A stretch of DNA of 64,000 bases from Candidatus Tepidiaquacellales bacterium OLB4/UTCHB1 (GCA_002050165.1 MWSW01000011.1:1-64000), one strand, 5' to 3'; positions 1-9,282 are shown, numbered from the stretch's first letter. A program made the numbers and translations. The notes: generated from the sequence alone by a model not told the origin.

Positions 1-15
1 GTACTCCTGAAGTAA
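1..15 (+). CDS. 3' end of an upstream gene, possibly a T9SS cargo protein
   Basis: Frame 1 reads Val-Leu-Leu-Lys and then a TAA stop at 13-15. The T9SS sorting domains elsewhere in this window end in very similar tails (MVLIR, FVILK, MMLLK), so this could be the last four residues of another sorting domain. A second frame stays open until a stop at 31-33 and cannot be excluded. A strong plus-strand terminator follows at 49-82, which supports a plus-strand gene ending here. Confidence 0.3.
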   Translation, partial: VLLK

Positions 16-48
16 GGCAGGAAGTTACTTAAGTAAACAACTAAGATT

Positions 49-82
49 AACGGACATCTCTAATTATAGATGTCCGTTTTTA
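49..82 (+). terminator. Rho-independent terminator of the upstream plus-strand gene
   Basis: An 11-bp perfect stem (AACGGACATCT pairing with AGATGTCCGTT) encloses an 8-nt loop and is followed by a run of T. It sits just after the gene tail that enters the window from the left. Confidence 0.8.
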
Positions 83-134
83 ATTTCAATTGAATTGAAA
101 AAATAAAAGCACATTGAAACGGCTCTTAAACATC

Positions 135-163
135 AAAAAAAGCGACTTTTGAGTCGCTTTTTA
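135..163 (-). terminator. Bidirectional terminator downstream of the DUF1573 gene
   Basis: The stem AAAAAGCGACT/AGTCGCTTTTT has a 4-nt loop. It is A-rich on one side and T-rich on the other, so it can act in both directions. It lies just beyond the stop of the minus-strand DUF1573 gene. Confidence 0.75.
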
Positions 164-187
164 TAAATTCTAGCGTAACAAATATAC

Positions 188-634
188 TTACATACTTGGA
201 TCTATGTTACACGTAATTTTAAGGACTTGTTGAGGATTCGCCGGATCATTCGTGAAAACCAGAACAGTTTTTTCCTGTTTTCCTTCTCTTCCCTGAGTTT
301 TGAAAGTAACTTTTATTTCGCCGGTTTCATCTTTCGTAAATGTATCTTTGTCGCCGCTGGTAGCTCCGGTGCAACCACATGAAGAAGTAATCTTCTCAAT
401 TTTCAATGTACCGCTTCCTGAGTTTTTGAATTCAAACGAATGAGATACTTCCGGACCCTGTGGAACTGTCCCGAAATCAAATGTAGTATTGGTGAATACT
501 ATTTTAGGAGAATCGCTACTTAGTGAAGCGGTAATCTGAGAATTAGTAAACACGACAAACATGATTGCTGAAATGATTACAATTCCCACACCAATGAAAG
601 TAAAACTTTTACCTCGTGTTGGTATTTTATTCAT
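188..634 (-). CDS. DUF1573 domain protein, membrane anchored
   Basis: This 148-residue protein has one N-terminal hydrophobic segment (about residues 15-35), which would anchor it in the inner membrane or act as an uncleaved signal. The rest is an Ig/ASH-like beta domain of the DUF1573 type, with the family's NTTFDFGTVPQG opening and a central SCGCTG cysteine cluster. DUF1573 proteins are common in Bacteroidota and their function is not established. The start is well supported because a GGAGG Shine-Dalgarno sequence lies about 10 nt upstream of the ATG. It is divergent from the T9SS gene that follows and has its own terminator. Confidence 0.85.
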   Translation of the reverse strand: MNKIPTRGKSFTFIGVGIVIISAIMFVVFTNSQITASLSSDSPKIVFTNTTFDFGTVPQGPEVSHSFEFKNSGSGTLKIEKITSSCGCTGATSGDKDTFTKDETGEIKVTFKTQGREGKQEKTVLVFTNDPANPQQVLKITCNIDPSM

Positions 635-976
635 ATTTTGAAACCTCCGTTAATTTAATTTGAAAAATGTAAACTTCCTGTTACTTAAATAAATTTTATG
701 GTTATATAAATAATAAAAATCGTTTTTTGGTAATAAGATATCAAGTGTAAAATGTAATGAATTTAAAAAAATATTACAATTTTAGGTTTTGCTATGCGAT
801 GAAATGTTATTTTAAAAATACAAAACATTTAAATTCGGAATTATGTCTGTAACCTAAGGATTGAAAAGAATAGTATTTCGATTTAGACTAACAAACAGAT
901 TATAACTTGATAGTATGATTAACAAATACCTTGATTTATTCATTGAAAAAATCTAAATCATAAAAAAAGAACCCTC
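635..976. other. AT-rich divergent intergenic region
   Basis: This 342-bp gap separates two divergent genes, so it should carry promoters for both. It is very AT-rich and has several TTTG and TATAAAT-like stretches, but no spacing that lets me name a Bacteroidota-type promoter with confidence. I see no RNA gene or open frame with a recognisable product. Confidence 0.4.
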
Positions 977-3900
977 ATGAAGACAATAATATTTATTTTC
1001 TTTGTGTATTTATCTTATGCAAGTGCTGTCGCCTCCGGAAAACCGACCATTCTAATATCACCCAACTCGATTGAGATACAGCAGGTAAGGTTGCTTTCAC
1101 CAAATATGGGATCATGGTTTCAGAACACCGGTATCTTTAATCAGTATAACCAAATTGGCTCCCCGGGGCTTGAGTGGCCTTATAAAAGCGGAAATTTTGC
1201 TGTCTTCTCTTCCGGGCTTTCAATTTCAGCTTTCATAAGTAACAGACTTGCTCAGGTAACCGCTTCATTCAGTGGCGAATATACCCCCGGATATATCATG
1301 AACGATTCAGGTATTACAAATAGTGATTTTAAAGTTTATTTAGTGAGGTTTAATGATAACGCCAGCACGAATCCGGATTATGCGAACTGGTATAAAATGG
1401 TTCCATACGGAGCGCCTTACAATGATGTGAACAATAACGGAGTTTTCGATATTAACCTTGACATACCCGGCAAACCAAACGCGTATCAAACAACATTCAT
1501 TGCGATGACAGATGCTTTTGTTGATCAAAGGAATGCAGTTGAAGGATTCGGTGGCGGTGTAAGGGATCCGTTGCTACTCGCTGATATTAGATGGACCTCC
1601 TGGACGTACACTCATCCGGGTTTAGCGGACGCGCAGTTTATTGAATGGAAAATAATTAATCAAAGTACAGATACAGATAGAGTATGGAAGAGAACACGAG
1701 TAGCGTTATTTACTTTACCGGAGATTGGAGATTTTTCAGACGAATATATAGGGTGCGATACAAACCTTAAACTTGGTTATGGCTATAACGGAAAACCTAA
1801 TGATGGTTCCGGTTTTGCTAATTCATATGGTCAGTATCCGCCTGCATATGGATTTAAAGTTTTAAAGGGTATGGTTGATAAAATCACGAACATTGATCAA
1901 TCATTTACGAGCTTCAGCACATTTATGGATATTTTTGGATCATACCCTCCATGTGAATCTGAACCAATTGGTGACCCATTAGGAACATATAACTTAATGT
2001 CAGGGGTAAAAAAAGATTTAACCCCGTGGATAAATCCATTAACTGGTGCGCCCACGAAGTTTATTTATCCCGGTGATCCTGAGACCGGAACAGGCTGGAC
2101 AGAGTTCAAAGGCTCGGTTCAAAACTGTAATGGCGAGTTAACAGGAAATATTACAAATGTAAATCCTCCCGGTACTCGATATTTACTTATAGGTTTCGGA
2201 AAAGACGATTTTACTATCTCTCCTGGTGATACACAATTGCTTGTAGGTGTTCAAATGGTTCGTGCGGGTACCAATCATTTGAACTCCGTAACGATGTTAA
2301 AGCGCTACAGCGAGGCAATGCAGAAATTTTACGATAATGAATTTAATTCCTTTTACTCTACACCTTCGCCTCAGGTGAAATCAAGTATAACTCACCTGCC
2401 GGGAGATAAGTGTGAAATTAATTTACTTTGGGATGACATTGCCGAAAGTTTTCGTTATCACGATACCTTGTTCTTTGCAGGCTCCGATTCCAATATCTAT
2501 GAATTTGAGGGATACGAAATTTACGAAGTAAATACAAATGCACTAATTCTGCCTGATTTTAACGCCCCGTTTGCCATCAACCCCAATATTATAAAACTAA
2601 TTGCAATATACGATAAGAGGAATAAAACAGGATTTATTTACGATACACTTTTGATTGGAAATTACAACGAATTTTCTAAAGTTCCGGTAATTCCTGCATT
2701 CGGTTTCAATCAACCTGAGAATTTCCCGAACTTTGGATTGAACAGAAGTCAGACAATTGCCCAAACCATGTTTCCCGAAAATTACGGTAATGTATCTGAG
2801 CTTCAGTACAACAAGAAATATACCTATCTTGTAATGGGATATTCTGTGAGCCGCAATCCTGATATTCGCAGAGGGTTCAGGGTAAACCGCAGTATATTAA
2901 AAAACAGCCTGATTACAGTTATCCCGAGGCGGCCGGGCAATTCAACGTTTAGCTTTGTGAACGGGGATACGCTGGTAACAAACCGTCGTGACCTTGGAGT
3001 TGTACCGGTAGTGTTAGGTCAGGAATATCTACGGGATGCAATTTACAGGGTAATTTACGATACACCCGATACGACATATTCAATACACCGTTCAACCAAC
3101 AACGGCGGATCATTTTCTGTATTGAAATCAGGTTTGAAGTTTACTCTAAATTCATCTGCACAGGATTCCTCACGGATTATTGACGGGATACTTATAGATG
3201 TTGAAAAGATTGTTAATCATGGAGTAATTCGCGATCCTGGTCCGAATTCGCAGTCACGGGATTATGGCTGGTCGTATCAACCGGAGAATAACAGGTTCGT
3301 TGAAGGTGCATCGGCATTCAGAATAAGAGACTATCAGTCGGAGTCAATGTCGTTGGTATATCCGAGCATAGGTTATTATACACTCGTTCATTCAGGCTTA
3401 CCCTGGGAGGAGTTAGAGATAGTGAAGATAGTTTTCGATGAGGACAACGGGCAGTTAGCGTACAGATATCTCGATGAGGAGATTTCAGGCGATAATTTTT
3501 ATATATATCAGGATATGACAAATGTCCCGTTCAGGGTTTACGGAACGACAGATCTTACCGGTTTAAATGGGTACAGGCAGTTAAATTGCGCTTTTGTAGA
3601 ATCCAATGACATAAACCCTGCAACCGGGCAATGGAATCCCACATCAGATTCACTCGGTGGCAAATTGTTGCTGTATGTTTTCAAATCATCGTACAGTCCG
3701 ATACCCGATACAGCATATACGACAAAGAATTTATTCATTTCTGTAAATATAGATATTCAGTATGTCTGGGCGCCACGTTTAATTCAGCCGGGATTATTAC
3801 CACAAAAAGGGGACTCGCTTAAAATATATCCGTACCAGGTTACCCGGGAGGGTACGAGTTACGAATTTAAAACTACAGCTCCGTACCTTGATTTCGATAC

Positions 3901-4198
3901 AATAACTCCACCGATACCACCGGAGGTACCGCTTTCGTATTCGCTCGGTCAGAATTTCCCGAACCCGTTCAATCCGACAACAAGGATAAAGTTTTCTGTT
4001 CCTGAACCGACCAATATAAGCCTAAAAATTTACAATGTACTTGGTCAGTTAGTTTATACTCTAATCAACAATGTGAATTACCAGCCGGGAGAGGTAACGG
4101 TTGAGTTCAGTGGTAATGACCTCTCATCAGGGATTTACTTTTACATGTTAGAAGCGAAGAACTTTGTTAAAACAAAGAAAATGGTATTAATAAGATAA
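977..4198 (+). CDS. Large secreted protein with T9SS type A sorting domain
   Basis: The product has 1073 residues and an N-terminal signal peptide (hydrophobic to about residue 20). The large middle region is mostly beta-rich and matches no catalytic family I recognise. Residues from about 987 to the end form a type IX secretion sorting domain: a QNFPNPFNPTT motif, then KIYNVLGQLV, then a SGIYFYML segment, ending in KKMVLIR. Such proteins cross the outer membrane through the T9SS and are usually attached to the cell surface or released. The calcium-type motif DVNNNGVFD near residue 155 resembles a dockerin/EF-hand-like loop. The function of the exported part is unknown. Confidence 0.85.
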   Translation: MKTIIFIFFVYLSYASAVASGKPTILISPNSIEIQQVRLLSPNMGSWFQNTGIFNQYNQIGSPGLEWPYKSGNFAVFSSGLSISAFISNRLAQVTASFSGEYTPGYIMNDSGITNSDFKVYLVRFNDNASTNPDYANWYKMVPYGAPYNDVNNNGVFDINLDIPGKPNAYQTTFIAMTDAFVDQRNAVEGFGGGVRDPLLLADIRWTSWTYTHPGLADAQFIEWKIINQSTDTDRVWKRTRVALFTLPEIGDFSDEYIGCDTNLKLGYGYNGKPNDGSGFANSYGQYPPAYGFKVLKGMVDKITNIDQSFTSFSTFMDIFGSYPPCESEPIGDPLGTYNLMSGVKKDLTPWINPLTGAPTKFIYPGDPETGTGWTEFKGSVQNCNGELTGNITNVNPPGTRYLLIGFGKDDFTISPGDTQLLVGVQMVRAGTNHLNSVTMLKRYSEAMQKFYDNEFNSFYSTPSPQVKSSITHLPGDKCEINLLWDDIAESFRYHDTLFFAGSDSNIYEFEGYEIYEVNTNALILPDFNAPFAINPNIIKLIAIYDKRNKTGFIYDTLLIGNYNEFSKVPVIPAFGFNQPENFPNFGLNRSQTIAQTMFPENYGNVSELQYNKKYTYLVMGYSVSRNPDIRRGFRVNRSILKNSLITVIPRRPGNSTFSFVNGDTLVTNRRDLGVVPVVLGQEYLRDAIYRVIYDTPDTTYSIHRSTNNGGSFSVLKSGLKFTLNSSAQDSSRIIDGILIDVEKIVNHGVIRDPGPNSQSRDYGWSYQPENNRFVEGASAFRIRDYQSESMSLVYPSIGYYTLVHSGLPWEELEIVKIVFDEDNGQLAYRYLDEEISGDNFYIYQDMTNVPFRVYGTTDLTGLNGYRQLNCAFVESNDINPATGQWNPTSDSLGGKLLLYVFKSSYSPIPDTAYTTKNLFISVNIDIQYVWAPRLIQPGLLPQKGDSLKIYPYQVTREGTSYEFKTTAPYLDFDTITPPIPPEVPLSYSLGQNFPNPFNPTTRIKFSVPEPTNISLKIYNVLGQLVYTLINNVNYQPGEVTVEFSGNDLSSGIYFYMLEAKNFVKTKKMVLIR

Positions 4199-4304
4199 AG
4201 GGATTCTGAACAAGGTTTTTTGAATTACGTATAAAATCCATGACAATTTAGTTAATAATCCTGCAATCCATCAAAATTCCGTGACATCGGTTTGATAGAT
4301 ACAG

Positions 4305-4769
4305 TTAACTATGCTCGGATTCAAGGGGAATTTTCTCAGAGTGAGGTTTATGAAAAAATAAAATAATTAATACCCCGGCAAGCAGAAACACATCCTCAAC
4401 TATTCTGATGATAAGATCTGATTTTGTTGAAGTATCAGTAACTGAGAAGCATCCGCAGTTTATATCAAGCCCCCTAATCGCTGCTTGAATCAGCGCAACG
4501 AGGAACAATAAAAGCAGAACAGTAATTGTCATTGCACTTCCTTTTTTATAAATCCCGAAAATTAACATTAACCCGGCAACCAGTTCCATCATGGGAATCA
4601 CAATTGCAAAAAAGTTTACAAGTGAAAGCGGCAACATATCGTAATTTTTTACAGCTTTTGCAAAATCCGCAGGATTAGAAATTTTATCAATTGATGCGTA
4701 AATGAAAATTCCGCCTATGATAATTCGTATCGTAAGCAATAAAAATTTATTGGACAGAAAATCTTTCAT
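4305..4769 (-). CDS. MauE/DoxX-type redox-associated membrane protein
   Basis: This 154-residue protein has four predicted transmembrane helices and belongs to the DoxX/MauE fold. A cysteine pair at residues 105 and 107 (INCGCF) sits in a loop, as in MauE-like proteins tied to thiol-disulfide chemistry. It lies directly downstream of the rhodanese gene with no gap. A GGAGG ribosome-binding site overlaps the end of that gene, so the two are translationally linked. I infer that the pair handles sulfur or thiol redox at the membrane. The substrate cannot be named. Confidence 0.8.
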   Translation of the reverse strand: MKDFLSNKFLLLTIRIIIGGIFIYASIDKISNPADFAKAVKNYDMLPLSLVNFFAIVIPMMELVAGLMLIFGIYKKGSAMTITVLLLLFLVALIQAAIRGLDINCGCFSVTDTSTKSDLIIRIVEDVFLLAGVLIILFFHKPHSEKIPLESEHS

Positions 4770-5345
4770 TTACCTTTCCTCCTTTAAACCATTTTCAGTC
4801 CACTCTTTCCAACCGCCGAGATAAATATTTACACTGGTGAAACCGAGTTTTGCGATGTCATAGGCTAAGTCAATACTTACTTCGCAATCACCCCCGCCGC
4901 AATACACAACTATAATGCCGTCTTTATTATATTTATCCATTATCTCAAGTTTTTTTTCGTTCGGTAGAGACGTAAAATTAATGTATGGAATATTAATTGC
5001 GCCAGGAATGTGGCCGAGTTTATACTCTTCTTCGGTACGACCATCAATAAAAAGCGCATTCTTTTCGTGCAGGAGCTTTGTAAAATCCAGTTTAATGTTT
5101 TGAGGTTTTACAAATCCTTCTTCGGTAAGATTTGGGTTCTGAATAAGGTTTGTATTTTCTTTTGATGTGGTATCGGTTGGATTATTCATAAAATCCTGCA
5201 TTAATTTATCGCTCTGTTCGGTTGAATAACGACTTTCGTCCATCACTAAAGGAATACCGTTTGGGTTAAGCCAGTTTACAAATAATCCGAGCAAAACGCT
5301 GAAACCAGTTACAAATAATGTTTGAGATGCGAAACGGTTTTTCAT
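4770..5345 (-). CDS. Rhodanese-like domain protein, membrane anchored
   Basis: The 191-residue product begins with a hydrophobic segment (about residues 8-26) that suggests anchoring to the inner membrane and a periplasmic domain. The C-terminal half is a rhodanese domain with an FIDGRTEEEYKLGHIPGA motif near residues 99-116. The active-site loop starts at Cys149 (CGGGDC). A second cysteine at 154 is unusual in the loop and could form a disulfide with Cys149. Rhodaneses carry sulfane sulfur or act as thiol relays. It is the upstream member of a two-gene operon with the MauE/DoxX protein. Confidence 0.87.
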   Translation of the reverse strand: MKNRFASQTLFVTGFSVLLGLFVNWLNPNGIPLVMDESRYSTEQSDKLMQDFMNNPTDTTSKENTNLIQNPNLTEEGFVKPQNIKLDFTKLLHEKNALFIDGRTEEEYKLGHIPGAINIPYINFTSLPNEKKLEIMDKYNKDGIIVVYCGGGDCEVSIDLAYDIAKLGFTSVNIYLGGWKEWTENGLKEER

Positions 5346-5430
5346 AAAATTTTATTGCATTAAAAAGCCTTTAAAAATATCCTGTAAAAAATAAATTTAA
5401 TTCTGAAATCTACATGTGAAAAATCGCAGA

Positions 5431-6468
5431 TCAGTCATTAAACAGCCGGTGTTGTTCCTTATTTTGTTTTTTAGTAATACCGAGGTGTTTATAAGCAAGT
5501 TGTGTTGCCTCTCTGCCTTTTGGAGTTCGTTTAATAAAACCCTCAATCAGCAGGAATGGTTCATAGACTTCTTCCACGGTTCCCGGATCTTCACTAATGG
5601 ATGCAGCAATAGTAGAGAGACCTACTGGTCCGCCATCGTGTTTGAGAATAATTGTTTCAAGAATTTTTTTATCAATATTATCAAGACCGAATTCATCAAC
5701 TCCGAGGGATTCCAATGCATATACTGCGATATCTTTATCAATTTTTCCTCTCCCTTTTACAATTGCAAAATCACGTGTTCGTCTCAACAGCCTGTTTGCA
5801 ATCCTCGGGGTTGCGCGACTCCGCTTTGCAATTTCGATACTTCCGGATTTGGAAATTTCAATTTGCAAAATCTCTGCCGATCGATTTACAATTTGGGTTA
5901 AATCTTCAATTTTATAATAATCGAGATGACATGTAATCCCGAAACGGTCCAACATAGGAGATGAGAGTAATCCCTGCCTTGTGGTAGCGCCAATCAAGGT
6001 GAACTTTTCCAGTTTTAGTGGAATACTTCGCGCTGCCGGTCCCTGATCTATCATGATGTCGAGTTTGTATTCCTCCATTGCGGAATATAAAAACTCTTCA
6101 ACAACTTTGGGAATGCGGTGAATTTCGTCAATGAAGAGAATTTCATGTTGCCTCAATTTAGTTAACATTCCGGCAAGGTCACCCGGCTTTTCAATAACCG
6201 GTCCGGAGGTAGAGATTATTTGTGTTTCCAGTTCATTTGCAATGATATTGGCGAGGGTTGTTTTTCCAAGACCCGGCGGACCGGTAAACAAAATATGGTC
6301 AAGCGATTCACCGAGAACCTTAGCGCTTTCAATAAATATTTTCAGATTTTCCTTGGTTTTATTCTGCCCTGTGAAATCGTCGAATCGCTTTGGTCTGATG
6401 CGTGAAGTGAAATCGGTTTTGTCTTCCGGTAGAAGCTCTGATGAGTTAGCCGAGCCCCGTTTCTTCAT
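5431..6468 (-). CDS. ruvB: Holliday junction branch-migration ATPase RuvB
   Basis: RuvB is the hexameric motor that drives branch migration of Holliday junctions together with RuvA. The 345-residue length is typical. Walker A GPPGLGKT is at residues 63-70, Walker B FIDEIHR near 112-118 and sensor GATTR near 160-164. The C-terminal winged-helix domain ends with the family GFIKRTPKGR segment. ruvA and ruvC are not adjacent, which is common. It is divergent from the small membrane protein gene at 6529. Confidence 0.97.
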   Translation of the reverse strand: MKKRGSANSSELLPEDKTDFTSRIRPKRFDDFTGQNKTKENLKIFIESAKVLGESLDHILFTGPPGLGKTTLANIIANELETQIISTSGPVIEKPGDLAGMLTKLRQHEILFIDEIHRIPKVVEEFLYSAMEEYKLDIMIDQGPAARSIPLKLEKFTLIGATTRQGLLSSPMLDRFGITCHLDYYKIEDLTQIVNRSAEILQIEISKSGSIEIAKRSRATPRIANRLLRRTRDFAIVKGRGKIDKDIAVYALESLGVDEFGLDNIDKKILETIILKHDGGPVGLSTIAASISEDPGTVEEVYEPFLLIEGFIKRTPKGREATQLAYKHLGITKKQNKEQHRLFND

Positions 6469-6528
6469 ATTGTTTTAGTAGTATTTTTTTAAAAATAATA
6501 TTATTTTGACTTACAAACAATTTTATTT

Positions 6529-6981
6529 ATGAATTCAGAAGTATCACTTGTCGAAGAAGTAAGGTTTTCTGTCCTCTCAAGACGGATTAAGATTATCGGT
6601 ATCGTGATAATAGTTGCGCTTTTTATAACCTATCTCGCAGGCTTGTTCGTTACTGCAAGTTACGTTAACAAAGACTTTGCAATTCTTAACCTGATTTCGC
6701 TCATTGCTTGTACTGCCATGTGTATAGTTTCGATCTATATACGTAAGGCTTTATTAAGCAAAGTAAACTCGAAAAATTTTATCAACAAATATTTTTCCAC
6801 TCACATCATTTCTTTCGCAATCTGTGAAACTGGCGGACTTTTCAGCATTACCACCAATTTATTTATTAACTCAAATATAATGTACGCTTCAGTGAGCGTC
6901 CTGATTGCTATAATTTATGTATTTTTAAATTTCCCCCGGCATGGTGATCTCGGTAAGCTCAACCTTGAGAAAGGTGTCTGA
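6529..6981 (+). CDS. Four-helix membrane protein of unknown function
   Basis: The 150-residue protein has four hydrophobic segments, at about residues 22-44, 52-70, 90-108 and 115-132. I recognise no family motif. It stands alone between ruvB and a minus-strand Nudix gene, so context gives no clue to its role. A real gene is likely because the frame has a clear membrane-protein pattern and no competing frame. Confidence 0.65.
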   Translation: MNSEVSLVEEVRFSVLSRRIKIIGIVIIVALFITYLAGLFVTASYVNKDFAILNLISLIACTAMCIVSIYIRKALLSKVNSKNFINKYFSTHIISFAICETGGLFSITTNLFINSNIMYASVSVLIAIIYVFLNFPRHGDLGKLNLEKGV

Positions 6982-7127
6982 TGCACTACGGTTATAGTTT
7001 AGTCAAACGGTAAATATATGGATACAGTTTATTCTTAAACTTCCTTTTAGAAGTTACAACTGGTAGTAATAATAAATGAAAACGAAGAGCAAGTTCAGGT
7101 AACGGATAAATATCAAACTGCTTTTAT

Positions 7128-7673
7128 CTACTTTAGAAAAAGTACCCGCATTAAGAGATACAATGAAAATCCGTCCTTGATTTCATTTCTCAGAATCATT
7201 TCTCTTAACTCATCTTTGGAAAACCATCGGCGGTCTAAAATTTCATTGGTATCAAGTTTATCGGTAACAACTTCAACGTCATTTGTATAATAACAACTGA
7301 AAAGCTGACTTGATGATCCGATTGACGGGAAATAATCTCCGAGAAATTTGAGCGAACTCAAAGATGTTTTACATCCTGCTTCTTCAAACAGTTCCTCTAC
7401 AGCACATTCGGCAGGGGTTCTATCAGGAGGTACAGTGCCGGCAGGGAGTTCCCAACCGGTGAAATCATTTATGTACCGGTAACTTTTTATCAGTACTATT
7501 TTCCCTTCGGAATTCTCAGCGGCAATTGCCGCTCCGTTTCGATGATAACGTAAGGCTTCAAAAGTTATATTTGATCCGTCAGGTAATTCAATCGTATCTA
7601 AATCAAGGTCTATCCACTTTCCGGCGAACCCTTTTTTTGAACTTATAATTTTCCAGAATTTTTCTTTAGTCAA
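7128..7673 (-). CDS. Nudix hydrolase, ADP-ribose pyrophosphatase-like
   Basis: This 181-residue Nudix protein resembles the ADP-ribose/NDP-sugar pyrophosphatase group, which cleaves nucleoside diphosphates linked to another moiety. The segment WELPAGTV precedes the Nudix box. The box reads G-x5-R-x7-E-E-L-F-E-E-A-G-C, where the usual pattern is G-x5-E-x7-R-E-U-x-E-E-x-G-U. The metal-binding EExG glutamates are kept, but the first Glu and the Arg are exchanged in charge. It is the last gene of a cluster with NfeD and a stomatin-like protein, 45 bp after nfeD, though a functional link is not evident. Confidence 0.87.
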   Translation of the reverse strand: MTKEKFWKIISSKKGFAGKWIDLDLDTIELPDGSNITFEALRYHRNGAAIAAENSEGKIVLIKSYRYINDFTGWELPAGTVPPDRTPAECAVEELFEEAGCKTSLSSLKFLGDYFPSIGSSSQLFSCYYTNDVEVVTDKLDTNEILDRRWFSKDELREMILRNEIKDGFSLYLLMRVLFLK

Positions 7674-7718
7674 TAAAATTATTTTTACAATTAACCCGAA
7701 ATTTGCTCTAAAGGTAAA

Positions 7719-8210
7719 CTACTCAGATTCCGGTTTACCCTTATTTTCATTCGCTGTTGAGCGCTTTACAATTAACCGTAGGTTATTTCTGGCCTCGATA
7801 ACGACAATCTCACCGGATTGTATTATTTCCTCCGCATCGGCATCCCAATTAGTTCCGTTAAACTCGACTTTCCCGTCAATCCCACCCGGAGTAATTGTAT
7901 TAATTACCCTCGCACGTTTACCTTTTATGTCATCAATTGATTCATTCTTTCCTAGCCTATGCGATACGTTGCCTGAGAAGTAAGTGCTCCATCTCTTTCT
8001 GAAAGTGAGGAGCGAAATAACAGACGAAGCAATGAATACAATAATCTGAATATTGAATGAACTAATAATCCCGAATTGTGTAAGCAAAGCGGTAATCAAA
8101 GCGCCAACACCGAAAAACATAATTATAAATCCCGGTAAAAAAAGTTCAGCTATAAGAAAAACTATTCCAAGAATAAACCAAAATAATCCAAGTGAAGTAA
8201 TTTCTGACAT
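7719..8210 (-). CDS. NfeD family membrane protein
   Basis: This 163-residue protein has a short N-terminal membrane block (about three helices up to residue 70) and a C-terminal OB-fold domain of the NfeD type, with GKVEFNGTNWDADAE and IVVIEARNNLRLIVK segments. NfeD proteins partner with stomatin/SPFH proteins, and here the gene follows the SPFH gene by 28 bp. Together they probably form an inner-membrane scaffold complex. It lacks the ClpP-like protease domain of long NfeD proteins. Confidence 0.9.
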   Translation of the reverse strand: MSEITSLGLFWFILGIVFLIAELFLPGFIIMFFGVGALITALLTQFGIISSFNIQIIVFIASSVISLLTFRKRWSTYFSGNVSHRLGKNESIDDIKGKRARVINTITPGGIDGKVEFNGTNWDADAEEIIQSGEIVVIEARNNLRLIVKRSTANENKGKPESE

Positions 8211-8238
8211 TGTACTTTAGGATGTTTAAAAGTTTTCC

Positions 8239-9156
8239 TTATTTAGTTTTCATTTCGCTGAAAACCTTACTGAGTGACGCAACCATTCCGGCCACATCGC
8301 TTATATTGCCGGGAATAATCATTGAATTATTCGTTTTAGCCAGCTTACCGAACTCGGACAGATATTGTTCAGCAATTCTGAGATTAACAGCTTCGGCTCC
8401 GCCCGGTTCGTTAATTGACTTTGAAATTTCACGGATACCGTTTGCTGTTGCAAGTGCAATACTTTCAATTTCTGAAGCTCTACCCTGTGCTTCATTGATT
8501 CGTTTCATCTTTTCACCCTCTGACCGTGCAATGGCCTCCTGTTTATCACCTTCGGCGCGGTTTATTTTCGCCTGCTTCTCACCTTCGGATTCCGCAATGA
8601 TCGCGCGTTTTTCCCTCTCTGCTCTCATTTGTTTCTCCATCGCATCACGGATGGTTGCTGGCGGAATGATGTTCTTGATTTCGTACCTTGTAACCTTTAA
8701 ACCCCATGGATCAGACGCCTTATCAATTGCAGACACAATGGACGAGTTTATGCTTTCACGTTCTTCGAAAGTTCTGTCGAGATCAATCTTTCCAATCTCA
8801 CTTCGCATCGTGGTTTGCGCAAGCTGTACCGTGGCGAACCTGTAATCGGTTATTCCGTATGAGGCTTTAACCGGATCAATTATCTGAACGTAAAGTATTC
8901 CATCCACTTCTACCTGAATGTTATCCTTTGTAATACATGTTTGCGGCGGAACGTCAATTGCCAATTCCTTCATCGAATGTTTATAAGCTACTACATCAAT
9001 GAAGGGGATGAGAATGTGAAAACCAGCGTCTAGCGTTTTACTGTACTTTCCGAGTCTCTCGATAATGAATACAGTCTTTTGCGGAACTACCCTCGCTGTT
9101 TTGAAAAATATTATTATGATGAATATGGCGAGAACAACTAATATTATTATTTCCAT
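8239..9156 (-). CDS. SPFH/Band 7 protein, paraslipin (QmcA-like)
   Basis: The 305-residue product has one N-terminal transmembrane helix (residues 2-20). A Band 7 domain follows, with PQKTVFIIERLGKYSKTL and DPWGLKVTRYEIKNI segments typical of stomatin/paraslipin. An alanine/glutamate-rich coiled-coil with repeated AEGDKQEAI-like units spans about residues 180-235. Such proteins oligomerise into large membrane cages. Its partner NfeD is encoded immediately downstream. A 211-codon open frame on the opposite strand is a shadow of this gene. Confidence 0.93.
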   Translation of the reverse strand: MEIIILVVLAIFIIIIFFKTARVVPQKTVFIIERLGKYSKTLDAGFHILIPFIDVVAYKHSMKELAIDVPPQTCITKDNIQVEVDGILYVQIIDPVKASYGITDYRFATVQLAQTTMRSEIGKIDLDRTFEERESINSSIVSAIDKASDPWGLKVTRYEIKNIIPPATIRDAMEKQMRAEREKRAIIAESEGEKQAKINRAEGDKQEAIARSEGEKMKRINEAQGRASEIESIALATANGIREISKSINEPGGAEAVNLRIAEQYLSEFGKLAKTNNSMIIPGNISDVAGMVASLSKVFSEMKTK

Positions 9157-9228
9157 TTTAACAGTTTATTTTTTAAATCTACGAATTTTATACCTCTTTT
9201 AAAACCATGAATTTTAACTTTAGTAAAT

Positions 9229-9260
9229 AAAAAAGCCTTTCAGTTTCGAAAGACTTTTTA
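9229..9260 (-). terminator. Bidirectional terminator after the FKBP gene
   Basis: An imperfect hairpin (AAAAGCCTTTC/GAAAGACTTTT, one mismatch) has A and T runs on the two sides. It lies between the minus-strand FKBP gene and the start of the SPFH gene, so it likely ends the FKBP transcript. Confidence 0.65.
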
Positions 9261-9282
9261 ACAGCGAACCCGAGAGAATGGA

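Noticed and set aside
1-33. Confident naming of the gene entering from the left
   Set aside because: Only four residues (or ten in another frame) are visible, which is too little to call more than a possible T9SS tail.
5416-6478. Several plus-strand open frames opposite ruvB
   Set aside because: All are shadows of ruvB, whose Walker motifs are unmistakable on the minus strand.
8210-8845. Long plus-strand open frame opposite the SPFH gene
   Set aside because: Its translation is Ser/Ile-rich without any family pattern, and the opposite strand encodes a clear Band 7 protein over the same bases.
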